The notes under the pieces are model-generated. The model was not told the DNA's origin, ran no database searches, and was given only the letters and a program-made list of their open reading frames with translations. Source: Tenrec ecaudatus (lineage: Eukaryota; Chordata; Mammalia; Afrosoricida; Tenrecidae). From it: a stretch of DNA of 64,000 bases. The stretch lies in NCBI RefSeq assembly GCF_050624435.1, contig NC_134539.1, positions 49,570,001-49,634,000 of the forward strand. Direction: 5' to 3'. The translations under genes and the position numbers were made by a program. Shown in pieces: positions 33,958-43,460 of this stretch. Position 1 is the first letter of the stretch. Each line of letters opens with the position of its first letter.

Positions 33958-34272
33958 ACTGGCTTTGCTTCTCTCCAGCCTAACACAAAACCGTTATAAG
34001 AGAAAACTGTAAAACACTATTGCAAGACTCCAAAAGAGAACTGCATAAGTGGAAGGACGTGCCATGTTCATGAATACGAGGACGTGCCATGTTCATGAAA
34101 ATGTCAGTCCTACCTAAAGCAGTCCATAAACAGAATGCTATCCTAATCCAGATTCCATCAGCACTTCTTAAAGAGACAGAAAAGGCTAATCAACAACTTT
34201 ATAGAGAGAGACCCTGAGTAAACAAATCATTTCTGGAGGGCAGCAGCCAATTCGGCCTCGTGTTTCCTAATC
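33958..34272 (+). repeat. L1 ORF2 relic, segment 4
   Basis: 'gagaaaactgtaaaacacta', 'gccatgttcatgaa', 'aatgtcagtcctacctaaag' and 'gattccatcagcacttctta' are the late-ORF2 words of L1. A local tandem duplication of 'aggacgtgccatgttcatga' occurs at ~34060-34100. Confidence 0.75.
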
Positions 34273-34273
34273 T

Positions 34274-34412
34274 CTATGGAACCCAGTGGCCCAGTGGTTA
34301 CATGTTGGGCTGCTAACTGAAAAGTCAGCAGTTCGAAACCACCCGCCAGCTCCTCGAGAGAAAGGTGAGGCTTTCTACTGCACTGAAGAGTCAGCGTCTC
34401 AGAGAACACAGT
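34274..34412 (+). repeat. Afrotherian SINE inserted in L1 ORF2
   Basis: 'acccagtggcccagtggtta', 'catgttgggctgctaactga', 'aaagtcagcagttcgaaacc' and 'gaggctttctactgcactga'. The RTE-like tail is missing. Confidence 0.8.
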
Positions 34413-34662
34413 CACAGCCGTGAAAAAGCCTGGGATTGGTACAGCAGACAGAGACCAGGGGGACAGAATTGAGACCCCAAAGGAAATCCACCCACCTGTG
34501 GACAGCTAAGAGAGAACACACTCCATTGAATGGGGAAGAGATAGATCTTTTAACAGATGGTGCCAGCATCCATTTGCAAAAAAAACAAATGGAAACAACC
34601 ATACCTCGAAAATAGATCAAAATAGATCAAAGACCTACATGTACGTGGCAGGTAAAAAGTAT
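34413..34662 (+). repeat. L1 ORF2 relic, segment 5
   Basis: 'gattggtacagcagacagag', 'accagggggacagaattgag' and 'gatggtgccagcatccattt' continue L1 after the SINE. Confidence 0.75.
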
Positions 34663-35344
34663 TATTATTACGGTTCCAGTTGATAGGTGCGTGGGTTTCA
34701 TCAGAACAAGCTGTGTTTGAATGTGTGCTTGCAATCGGGGTGGCTGCAGACAAGGTCTCAGTCGTCCACGTGTCTTCGCCTTATTAGCGCGCTTTCAGGG
34801 CGCAGGTCTAACCACTGACTTCCAAGAGGATCCGCTGGACCAGGTGGATTTAAAGCAGAGCGATCGGCTCGGAAGGTCATGGAGGCTGTTGGGGAGGATA
34901 TCAAAGGAGTCTTGATAATTTTTTCAGAGGACACCGGATGGTAATTGGGGTTTATTACGAAGAAGTTCTTTAAGATCTGAAAACGGCACTGGTTGGGAAA
35001 AGGCCAGGAAGGTTGCGCTGTGGAGTTTGCTTCCCTCGGGACCTGGCGCCGCTCCCGTGTGGAGGGAGCGGGCGTTTCCTATGAGATGTTCCTGGGACCT
35101 TACTCCATCCAGCCACCTGCTTCCCCGATCTTGCCCTTCGGACGCGTTTCGTTCCTTCACTTAAAAACTGACAAAGGTAGTAATAGGCTAAAATGTAATA
35201 CCATAAAAATAAAAAATTTAAAAATTGTAGTATCATTTGCTCACCCTTTTGACCTGTTTTAAAGTTGTTTCCGTTTTAAAAGAACAAGTGAAGGAAACCC
35301 ACGTGGATTAAGCCTCTGGTGTGTCCTCCATCACCTGGACCTCT
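34663..35344. other. Intergenic sequence, unassigned
   Basis: No family recognised. The last 100 bp are AT-rich. Confidence 0.35.
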
Positions 35345-35432
35345 CACTCACTGCTGCCGTCGATGCCGACTCAGAGCGACCCCTAGGACAGGGCGTGACT
35401 CTCTCCGAGTGTCTCTTTACGGAGTAAGCCCT
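35345..35432 (-). repeat. Afrotherian SINE fragment, minus orientation
   Basis: 'ctgccgtcgatgccgactca', 'gagcgacccctaggacaggg' is the SINE 3' tail in reverse. Confidence 0.7.
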
Positions 35433-35447
35433 CAGTGAGTTTATGGA

Positions 35448-35615
35448 TGGCAGGGGAGGTTGAGGGGGAGACGGGGAGCTACTATTGAGTAGGAGAATGA
35501 AAAAAAGTTCTAAAATTGGTTGTGGTGATGATTGTACAACTCTTTTTGATGTGATTGAACTATCGAATTGTATGTGAATTATATGCCGATAAACTGTTAA
35601 AATGTTTAATGAAAG
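35448..35615 (+). repeat. L1-type 3' tail, second subfamily
   Basis: 'gtggtgatgattgtacaact', 'ctttttgatgtgattgaact' and 'gccgataaactgttaaa'. A related tail occurs at 63740-63872, so this is a subfamily distinct from the common 'acaatggatgtatggattgt' tail. Confidence 0.55.
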
Positions 35616-35694
35616 CGACTAGCCATGTCCCAGGCGTGTGCACACATCCTTCAGGTCAGCTCGGCACTCTGCTCTACGTGGCTGTATTGTTGCA

Positions 35695-36012
35695 GACGCC
35701 CTGGTAGGCCAGTGCTTACGAGTGGGTTGCTAACTGCAAGGTCAGCCGCTCAGGACCGCCGGCTGTGCCGAAGGACAAAGATAAGCGTTTCTATTTTTTT
35801 TTTTTTTTAGAGAGAGAGAGAGAGAGAAAGTGAGAGTGTGAGAGTGTAAGAAAGTGAGTGAGAGTGAGTGAGAGTGAGAGAGAGAGAGAGAGCGAGAGAG
35901 CGATAAGCGTTTCTACTCCAGTACATGTGACAGTCTTGGAAACTGCGGGCACGTTCCACCCTGTCCTACGGTTGCTATGCATTGCCTCGGTCGCAGTGAT
36001 GTACATGTGTAT
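35695..36012 (+). repeat. Afrotherian SINE split by a CT-repeat insertion
   Basis: The left half has 'gacgccctggtaggccagtg' and 'gggttgctaactgcaaggtc'. The right half resumes after 35915 with 'ctccagtacatgtgacagtc' and 'ccctgtcctacggttgctat'. The two halves join cleanly if the insertion and one copy of its 14-bp duplication are removed. Confidence 0.85.
35780..35915 (-). mobile_element. A-tailed (CT)n insertion with 14-bp target duplication
   Basis: gataagcgtttcta occurs at 35780-35793 and exactly at 35902-35915. Between them, on the minus strand, are about 93 bases of CT/CA-rich simple sequence followed by a 15-base A-tail. Perfect duplication plus A-tail is the signature of L1-machinery retrotransposition. 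Confidence 0.85.
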
Positions 36013-36590
36013 GATCTAGTTCCGTATTTTTAAGTTGTCCGAGATACTTTGTAAAATAGTTAAGGGTTTGCGTCAAGATAAAACAGACTAGATGGATGTT
36101 GACGAGTTACTGATTTTTAACACTTGGCATGGGGGCTCAGTATACTACTAATTTCCCACGAGGAAAAGTTAAAAGCAAACAAAACCTCAGTCCGACAGCT
36201 TCCACACCGTCCGCACCAATGTCCTAGACACTCAGACTCTCGAAGGAGCTGAGGTGAGAGGGACGTCATGCTGGCAGGCCCTCCAGTTAGTACACAGCTA
36301 GCTTTTCAGGCGGGAATGCCGGTGGTGGCGGTGGCAGCAGGAGCCAGTGAGATGTGAACGGTTATTGTTGGCATGGTGCCATTCACTCCAGCCGGATGGT
36401 AAAACCAGGGAGCCCTGCTCTCCTTGAAGCAGAAAGTCCATCTGTGGAAGATGTGGGGTAGATTCTAAGCAGTCATGAGAGGGCTTATAGTTAATGACAC
36501 ACAAGTTAAGATGTGCTCTGATCGTGCTAAAAGTACTATGAAGATGGAGAAACTGAACCAGGAGGTCAGAAGGCACAAGACCTTTTTTCC
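36013..36590. other. Intergenic sequence, unassigned
   Basis: Nothing recognised. Confidence 0.35.
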
Positions 36591-36591
36591 T

Positions 36592-36960
36592 AAGCCTAGA
36601 GCGCTAGTGTCGTTTACACATTGGATTGCTAACTGCAAGGTCAGCAGTTCAAAACCTCCAGCCCTTCCACAGGAGGAAGATGAGGTTTTCCACTCCCATA
36701 AGGATTGACAGAAGGGAGGGAGGAAAAAAAAGGAGCTGATATCAAAGGGCTCACGAAGAAAGATGTTTAGAAATTGTTGATGCCAACAATTGTGCATGCC
36801 CGCTTGATATAATGGATGTATGAACTGTTCCATGTAAGAGTCCCCAGTAAAATGATTTATGAAATTAAAAAAAAAAGATTGACAGGCGTAGAACCCCCAG
36901 GGACAGTTCTGCGCTGCCCATACAGTTGCTGAGTCAGAAATCGATGGCAGTACGTGACAA
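36592..36960 (+). repeat. Afrotherian SINE interrupted by an L1 tail
   Basis: The left part 'ttggattgctaactgcaagg' and 'tcagcagttcaaaacctcca' is at 36622-36661. The right part 'gaacccccagggacagttct', 'gttgctgagtcagaaatcga' and 'tggcagtacgtg' follows 36885. Confidence 0.85.
36703..36885 (+). mobile_element. Truncated lineage L1 tail nested in a SINE
   Basis: gattgacag at 36703-36711 is repeated at 36877-36885. The insert has 'aaggagctgatatcaaaggg', 'ttgatataatggatgtatga' and 'cccagtaaaatgatttatga' with an A-run. Confidence 0.8.
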
Positions 36961-36989
36961 ACACTCCTGAGGGAGTGGCTGCAGGAAAC

Positions 36990-37954
36990 GTGTGCCCGCC
37001 CCCTGCAGGATGAGAACATGCAGATACATGCAGCACGGGGCCTGGGGTGTAGTCCCGAGCCTGGCAGCTGCCCACCTTCACTTTTACCAGTCCTTACAGC
37101 CCAGGGCCTCCGGCGGGGGTCGGGGAGGGGCAGTGTTCCTCATGGTCCATATGCTTTGGCTTTTTCCATCTCTTTTTCTTGTCTTCTCCCAGTGTGGGAC
37201 CTAAAACCCAAGATGATATGCGTTCCATTTTTCTTCCTCCAAAACATTTCCATCCTTCCCATTTCCCTGTTTTATTCCTCTCTCTGCTTAGAAGCGGTTT
37301 CACCACCATTTTTACCGCGAAGACCCCAGGGACAGAGATGAAAGATATTAAACAAGATCTATTTCAGCAATAAACAAGATCCTTGTATTTCTCATGGGAC
37401 CCCAAGGAAATAAGGATGAGAAATAAAGAGTCCTGCTGGAGTGTTTACTGTGCACTCAGCTGTTGAAATGTTCACGGTGCAATCAAGGAAGTAATTTAAC
37501 ACATTTCTAACACACTTAACTATGGTAATAATGTTTGGCCAAATTTAAAGAACCCAGGGTATCTTTTAGGACACGACTGAAGAACTGAAGTCCCGCAGCA
37601 TCAAATGCATATTTGACAGCTAACAGTTAATCCCGAGCTCATGGTCGATTGTCTTCTGTCGCCAGGAGAATGGCCCAGAATTAGCGGATGCAATTCAACC
37701 TCCCCTTAGGCAGGAGCAGTCTCGGCCACATGCCACCTTGTCGTCTGCTCTCAGTACCTGTGCACATTACACATAGTCACCGTCCTGGATTTCATTTGCT
37801 GCCTCTCGTTCTCATGTTAACCACATAGGCAGGGCCAGTTCTCAGATGTCACTCACGGCCCTCTTCACAATTGTTGTCATCGCCGAAGCCAACTGTTCTT
37901 CACACTGTGTTTTTCACTTGAATTTATTTTAAAGCAAAATACAAAACACTGCTA
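36990..37954. other. Intergenic sequence, unassigned
   Basis: No recognised repeats. It is not young L1 or SINE sequence and could hold conserved non-coding DNA. Confidence 0.35.
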
Positions 37955-38157
37955 GAGTCTAACCTCTTGGCTTCACATCCAGCCCTGCCTCTCACTAGTT
38001 TCATGAACTTGGGCCAATTATTTGACCATTCCGTTCTTCAATTTCTGCATCTTTAAAATGGGGATAACAGTAATAATTACTGTATAGAGTGGTGAGGATT
38101 AAATAAGAATAACGATGCGTGTAAAGCCCTCGGGACAAAGCCTGGTACACAGTCACT
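37955..38157 (+). repeat. MIR element, near full length
   Basis: 'catgaacttgggccaattat', 'tttctgcatctttaaaatgg', 'ggataacagtaataattact', 'gtgaggattaaataag' and 'gtgtaaagccctcgggac' give the complete MIR core and 3' part. A hAT element follows. Confidence 0.9.
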
Positions 38158-38395
38158 ATCTTAAACAGGGGTCCTCAAACTACGGCCCGCGGACCACAGG
38201 TGGCCCTCTGAGGACATTTATCTGGCCCGCTGGGTGTTTTTGCCTTGTTTGTTTTTTTACTTCAAAATAATATATGTGCAGTGTGCATAGGAATTAGTTC
38301 ATAGTTTTTTTTTTAAACTATACTCCAGCCCTCCAACGGTCTGAGGGACAGTGAACTGGCCCCATTTAAAAAGTTTGAGGACCCCTGATCTTAAA
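38158..38395 (+). mobile_element. 222-bp hAT element with perfect TIRs and 8-bp TSD
   Basis: The element spans 38166-38387. Left end 'caggggtcctcaaact' and right end 'agtttgaggacccctg' are exact inverted repeats, and atcttaaa flanks both sides (38158-38165, 38388-38395). Inside, 'acggcccgcggaccacaggt' and 'tctggcccgctgggtg' resemble the OposCharlie-type hAT elements known from several tetrapods by horizontal transfer. Confidence 0.9.
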
Positions 38396-38769
38396 GCTAG
38401 GTACCGCTGTGGGGGAGTTAGTTGCCTGCAGTCAATCATGTGCGGACTGGGAGTGCTCTGGTGGGCTTTCAAGGCTGTGCCCTGTCGGAAGTGGGTCACC
38501 AGATCTGCCTTCCCAGGTGCCGGGGGTGGCTTCTGCCCACCCATCTCTGGCCAGTGCTACAGCATCTGACCTCTGTGCCACCAGTAACCGAGCTCGGGTC
38601 ATGATGGTCCCACACACACTGTGCAACGTGAAATAAAGAGCTGCCAATGCGTAACTGCTCAACTTCAAATGCTTGGCCATGCGCGCACCAAGTGCCACGC
38701 CTTGCCCCACAGAAATGAGCCACACTTAGGGAGCCACACTTAGGGAACAGCTTGACCACATCCCCACCC

Positions 38770-38975
38770 CCAACTGACCGCTGAATCAATTCCGACTCAT
38801 AGCGACTCTGTAGCACAGAGAAGGTTTGGGGTTTTTTGTTTGTTTGTTTGTTTTTGATATTGTAAATCTTTAAAGGAGTAGAAAGCCCATTTTTCTCCAG
38901 TGCAGAGGCTGGCGGATTCCATCTGCTGACCTTCAGGTTAGGAGCCCCACTCACAACTCACTAAGACACCGGGGC
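38770..38975 (-). repeat. Afrotherian SINE, minus orientation
   Basis: 'tgaatcaattccgactcata', 'gcgactctgtagcacagaga', a GTTT repeat, and 'ccatctgctgaccttcaggt' read as tail, body and head in reverse. Confidence 0.85.
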
Positions 38976-39554
38976 AAAGCAACACGTCACCCACCGAACC
39001 TGTCATTCCAACCTGCACTACCGAATTCTGCATCTGAGCTACAAAATGGAGAGACCGATTTGCATCCTCACTTCCCCTGAGGATGGTGCTATACAAGTAC
39101 CATCCCAACGAGGAGGCAGGAATTCACTGCAGGCAGTAGGACGTTTAGGTTATTAGGGTTTCTCTCCAGTGGAGCCCCCAGCCGAGTAACTCCTCAACCC
39201 CATGCGCCGACTGTTCTTTACTTCCCAAGGAAACGACACTTCATCCAGCGTGTTGCCCGACCAGAAACCTAGGCGTGATCACACAGCCTCCCTCCCCCAT
39301 TCCTTCCCCTCCGTCCTTCATAACCAGTGTCCATAGCGGATCAGTTGAGGACCTCTCCCTTTCCGCTCCTCCCCTCTGCCACGAACTTGGTCAGCTCATT
39401 CCTCTGTCATCGCACAAAGGCCACTTTGCGTGGTCTCCTTGCCTCTACCAGTAATCCCATCCCGCCACCCGACTGCCTCCCGGGAAACATCACATTCAGT
39501 ATCTTTATTCAGTAATGTCCCTGTCACTGGCTCTCCAAAGCCTTTCTAATAAAT

Positions 39555-39760
39555 ACTCCGAATCCTTCACATGGATCCTGAGCTATTCATGATCCGGTTC
39601 CCACACCACCCGTTTCCTCGGCTGCCCTCGGGGCCTGCTCCGCTCCCTCTGCGCTCTGCCTAGAATGTCCTCACCATCCCACAGTCCCGTCTCTTGGCTA
39701 ATTCTCCTTGGCATGCTCTACAATTGCTCCCAATAAGCCTCTTCTCTGGGAGAAAGGCCA
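39555..39760 (+). repeat. L2 LINE fragment
   Basis: 'gctgccctcggggcctgctc', 'cgctccctctgcgctctgcc' and 'tagaatgtcctcacc' are typical of the L2 3' region. Confidence 0.6.
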
Positions 39761-40309
39761 GGCTCCTGGGGAGCGCCCTGTAGTCTACTTCCTCAGGGAT
39801 AGCAGTCTTGGACAGAACTCACAAGTCCGTGACTGTCCCTCTGCACAGTAGCTCCACCAGCCACGGTTACCCAAAGGGAGCACGTGTGCATGTGGGCGCA
39901 TCTGGTCCCCATGTGACTGAGCAGGGAGAACTCTATTCTCTTCCTTCCCGGGATGGAGGGCTGCACCTCCTCGCTGTTGGAGGAAATCGTGAATGCGCGG
40001 CTGGCACAGACTCTTCTTCACAGAACTAGAGCTGCCAGAGTCACTCGATTTCCTACAATAGGACAAGGCTCCGAATCCCCTGGGAGATTCCCAACAGTAA
40101 ATAGCATCTGTGGTGTTGAGATTCCCAAAGGTCTGGATTAGAAACGCATCCCAAAAGCTAATGGCTAAATTCCTTCTAATTAAGGGTTTGTAACCTCACG
40201 TTCATTGCTGGGCTCCGACGCCAGGCGCCTCCTAAAATGACTGGCATCGTGCTTTGAGGCTACTTCTGTGGGAGAGTCCACTGTGAAGGACTGAGGTTTC
40301 AGAACAGAC

Positions 40310-40610
40310 TTCGTTTGTTCCTTAAACCGTTGGAGCATTTGCTGAATGGTAGGCGCCGGGGAGATCTATCAGTGATAATACATTTGCCCTCGTGCCACTT
40401 ACATTCTGGGGGCAGAAGGGAGACGATCAACAGGCAAAGTCTTATTACAACCTTAGAAGGAAGACTCATGCGAGGTTGTGTTGGGAAGCAGTGGGCTAAG
40501 AAGGCGTCATTGCAAACAGGACATCTAAGGGAACATTGAGGGGGGCATGCTACACACAAGGAAGACCAGCCACCCAGGCAGAGGGAGGAGCAAGTGCAAA
40601 GACCCCGGGC
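40310..40610 (-). repeat. L2 LINE fragment, minus orientation
   Basis: 'gtgccacttacattctgggg', 'gcagaagggagacgatcaac' and 'caggcagagggaggagcaag' followed by 'tgcaaagaccccgggc' read as L2 in reverse. Confidence 0.55.
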
Positions 40611-40867
40611 TCCCCAAAGAATCCAAGGGCTCTCTCTCCAAATGTTTCTGTCTGACATTAAAGCCCAGAGCAGGGGCTAGAAACACCACCAGTTTTTCTG
40701 GAAAAATGGAAGGGCCAAGAATCCAGATCAAGTCTTCTTCGGTTTGACGGAGCGGAGATTGGTTTGCTTGGTCAAAGCCACAGGATAAGGACATCTCTCT
40801 GGGCCAGGGACTAATAATCATCATTCACAACAGATATTTCTTTCTTGATGATCTTGTTTTATTTTTA

Positions 40868-41345
40868 GTTAAATACTTTTACTGGGGGCTCGTACATCTC
40901 TCATCACAATCCATACATTCCTCCAGTGTGTCAAGTACATTTGCACATATGCTGCCATCATCACTTTCAAAGCATTCTTTTCTCACTTGAGCCCGATATC
41001 AGCTCCCTATTTCTTCTTCCGCCCGCCCTCTTTCCCAAACCCTTGATAAGTTTATAGATTATTATTTTTCACATCTTACATTGTCCTCTCTCACCCCTCT
41101 CCCACTTTTCCGTTGTTCATCCCCCGGGGAGGGGGTTCTAGGTTGATCCTTGTGATCAATTTCCTCTTTCTCCACCCACTCTCCCCTAATCCTCCTGGTA
41201 TCTCTACTCTCCTTGTTGGCCCGGAGGGGTTTGTCCATCCTGGATTCCCTGTTGCGGGCTCTTACCTCACATACATTCTTAGCCCAATTCCAATAGTCAC
41301 TTTGTCATCGATTGTTTTTAATACATCAACAGCTCTCTACAGGAG
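40868..41345 (-). repeat. Lineage L1 3' UTR, minus orientation
   Basis: 'ttactgggggctcgtacatc', 'tgccatcatcactttcaaag', 'ttgatcccttg'-like CT blocks, 'cctggtatctctactctcct' and 'catcctggattccctgttgc'. Confidence 0.8.
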
Positions 41346-41653
41346 AGCTAAGTAACTCTAAGCCAGAAAGACAATGGCCACATTGGGATTCTAGAGAAAG
41401 GTTGAGGGAGGCGTGGTAAAGATGGAAGAACGTGGGGAAGGGTCCAACGGATAAATGGACGTGAACAGAGGTCCATGGGGTTGAGTTGAGGGGCATCTGT
41501 AAACATCACACACCTGTCCCTGAACTCACAATGGAAATGAACGTTGTTCTGGCACCTCAACAGTGCCTTGCCCAAGTGCTTCGCCATGACACCTGCCTCT
41601 GCTTCAAGAGATCAATTGGTTCCCAGTGAATTCTAAGCCAATTACCTCTATAG

Positions 41654-41809
41654 CAGCGGCTCTCCACCTGTTGCGTGATTCCTAACAGCAGCAGAATGAC
41701 AGTGATGAAGTAGCAACGAAAATAATTTTATGGTTGGGGGGGGGGGAGGTCACCACCACACGAGGAACTGTATGAAAGGGCCACGGCCTGAGGAAGGCTG
41801 GGAGCCACT
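41654..41809 (+). mobile_element. Non-autonomous hAT element, SPIN type, copy 3
   Basis: 'cagcggctctccacctgttg', then a deletion of the 'tcgcgacccctttgg' part, then 'gtgatgaagtagcaacgaaa', 'ataattttatggttgggg' with an expanded G-run, and 'aggaaggctgggagccact'. Confidence 0.8.
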
Positions 41810-42954
41810 AAGCTCACTTTTCACGATGCCCTTGTACAACTCCCTGATCCACCCACACAGGCCTTTCGATTGCTCACATTGACCCCAGATCCGATCTCTG
41901 GCTTGCCTCTGTGCAGACTTCCTTCCCCTTAACTTTGAACGCTGCTTTCCTATCTGGACTGGCTGAGATCTTCTCAATCTGAAACACAAGTTCAAACGCT
42001 TGTTCGCCGATTTGGCCTTCACGGTGCTTCCGCCAGATTCATGCATTCAGGTGGCTCCACATCAGGTTGCAGCAGTGTCACTGAGGAGTGGCTGATCTTG
42101 CTGCTCTAGATCACAGGTCTCACGGACAGACTGTTGCCATCCTCCCCTCACTGCTGTGTGACTGGTGGAGTTTCATGCTGCTGAATAGGCCCCGTGCTTT
42201 CGGATGGGGTTCTGGTAGCAGGAAGCGGTTCCATGAATGACTGAATGCTTTTGTGGATCGTCTGTGTTCACTGTGCCCCAGGAGGGGGCTTCAAAAAGGT
42301 TAAAGAAAAACTTTTAATACCATTTTCCCAAGAATTTCTTGAAACGCCATCCCTTAAATTTGCCAAATTCCTTGCCTCAACAAGCCTTAAAAGCTATATA
42401 AAAGCTGAGTTTCTGCTGCTACAGGGAACCAAAGAACTGAGACAACAGGTACAATGCACTTGGATTGTTCAGGGGAAAAAAGCAAAATTTGCCTCTGAAA
42501 TTATTGGGTCATTTCACTTATTTCAAGGTCTCATATTTTACAAGGTACTTTTTTGCAAAGTACTGTCATCTACATTGTTTAGCAGTGACTTTCACACGTT
42601 TCTTGTTCACATCACTGTAAAAACAAGCAAAACAAATAATTTGATCACCACCGAGGCCAAATATTTATTGAACCACTACTACATGGCAAATCGTATTCTC
42701 CAACAGAACATCATAATGAAGAGTTAAAAAAATAACTAAAAAAAACAACACGTAGAAACAGAAGAATCGTGAAACGAAGCCACCTTACTGTAGTGTGTTC
42801 TGATGCTTTCTTCTATTTAAAAAATACTGGTTCCCCTCCTAAACAATTGACTTGGTTTCTCAACTCACTAATGGATTTACACCTACAATTTGCAAACTAT
42901 TGATCTAGACAATTTGCTAAGTAAGTAGAGTTGCTCTTCCTAGGGTTTTTGTTT
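41810..42954. other. Intergenic sequence, unassigned
   Basis: Nothing identified. A 160-residue frame at 42245-42727 has no recognisable domain and is AT-rich with stop-poor chance structure. Confidence 0.35.
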
Positions 42955-43185
42955 TTTTGTGTTTTGGGAAATAACAGTTTTATTGGTATTATTTACATTT
43001 TCAAAAGTTCTCATGTATCAAACACCATGATTTTTGTCTAGTTGGCCTTCCTCAGCGGGACGGGCTCGTCCTCCTCCAGAGAACAGCTGGTTCAGGATAA
43101 GTCACATAGCCAATGACGCTTGGATCAAAGCAAAGAATACTGCGAGTGAAGATGCCGATCAAGAAGCATTCTGGAAATCTCTTTT
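42955..43185 (-). pseudogene. Possible processed transcript 3' end
   Basis: On the minus strand the sequence ends with AATAAA (complement of 42978-42983), about 20 bases later an A-rich run, and a preceding short frame ending '...EEDEPVPLRKAN' stop. That layout fits a retrocopy of a spliced mRNA. I do not recognise the parent gene. Alternatively it is the distal 3' UTR end of INIP, which lies on this strand. Confidence 0.35.
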
Positions 43186-43356
43186 TTTTAAATCATTTTA
43201 TTGGGAGCTCGTACAATTCATCACAATCCATACATACACCTGTGTCAAGCACATTTGTACATTTGTTGCCGTCGTCATTCTCAGAACAGCTGCTTTCCAC
43301 TTGAGCCCTTGGTGTAATAGGCTCATTCTCCCCTCTCCTCCCCTCCCCGTTGTATA
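43186..43356 (-). repeat. Lineage L1 3' UTR, truncated
   Basis: 'ttattgggagctcgtacaat', 'gtgtcaagcacatttgtaca', 'tttgttgccgtcgtcattct'. Confidence 0.8.
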
Positions 43357-43357
43357 G

Positions 43358-43460
43358 AGTGAGCTGCAGAGAGGCGGAGTTCCTTACCTAACGTCACAAT
43401 CGGAGGAAGCAATGGCTCCGTTTTTATCTCGGGGTCTTTGACTTAAGCCCATTGTCCTCG
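43358..43460 (-). repeat. MIR-like fragment
   Basis: 'agtgagctgcagagaggcgg' and 'ttccttacctaacgtcacaa' resemble the reverse MIR core. Confidence 0.45.
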
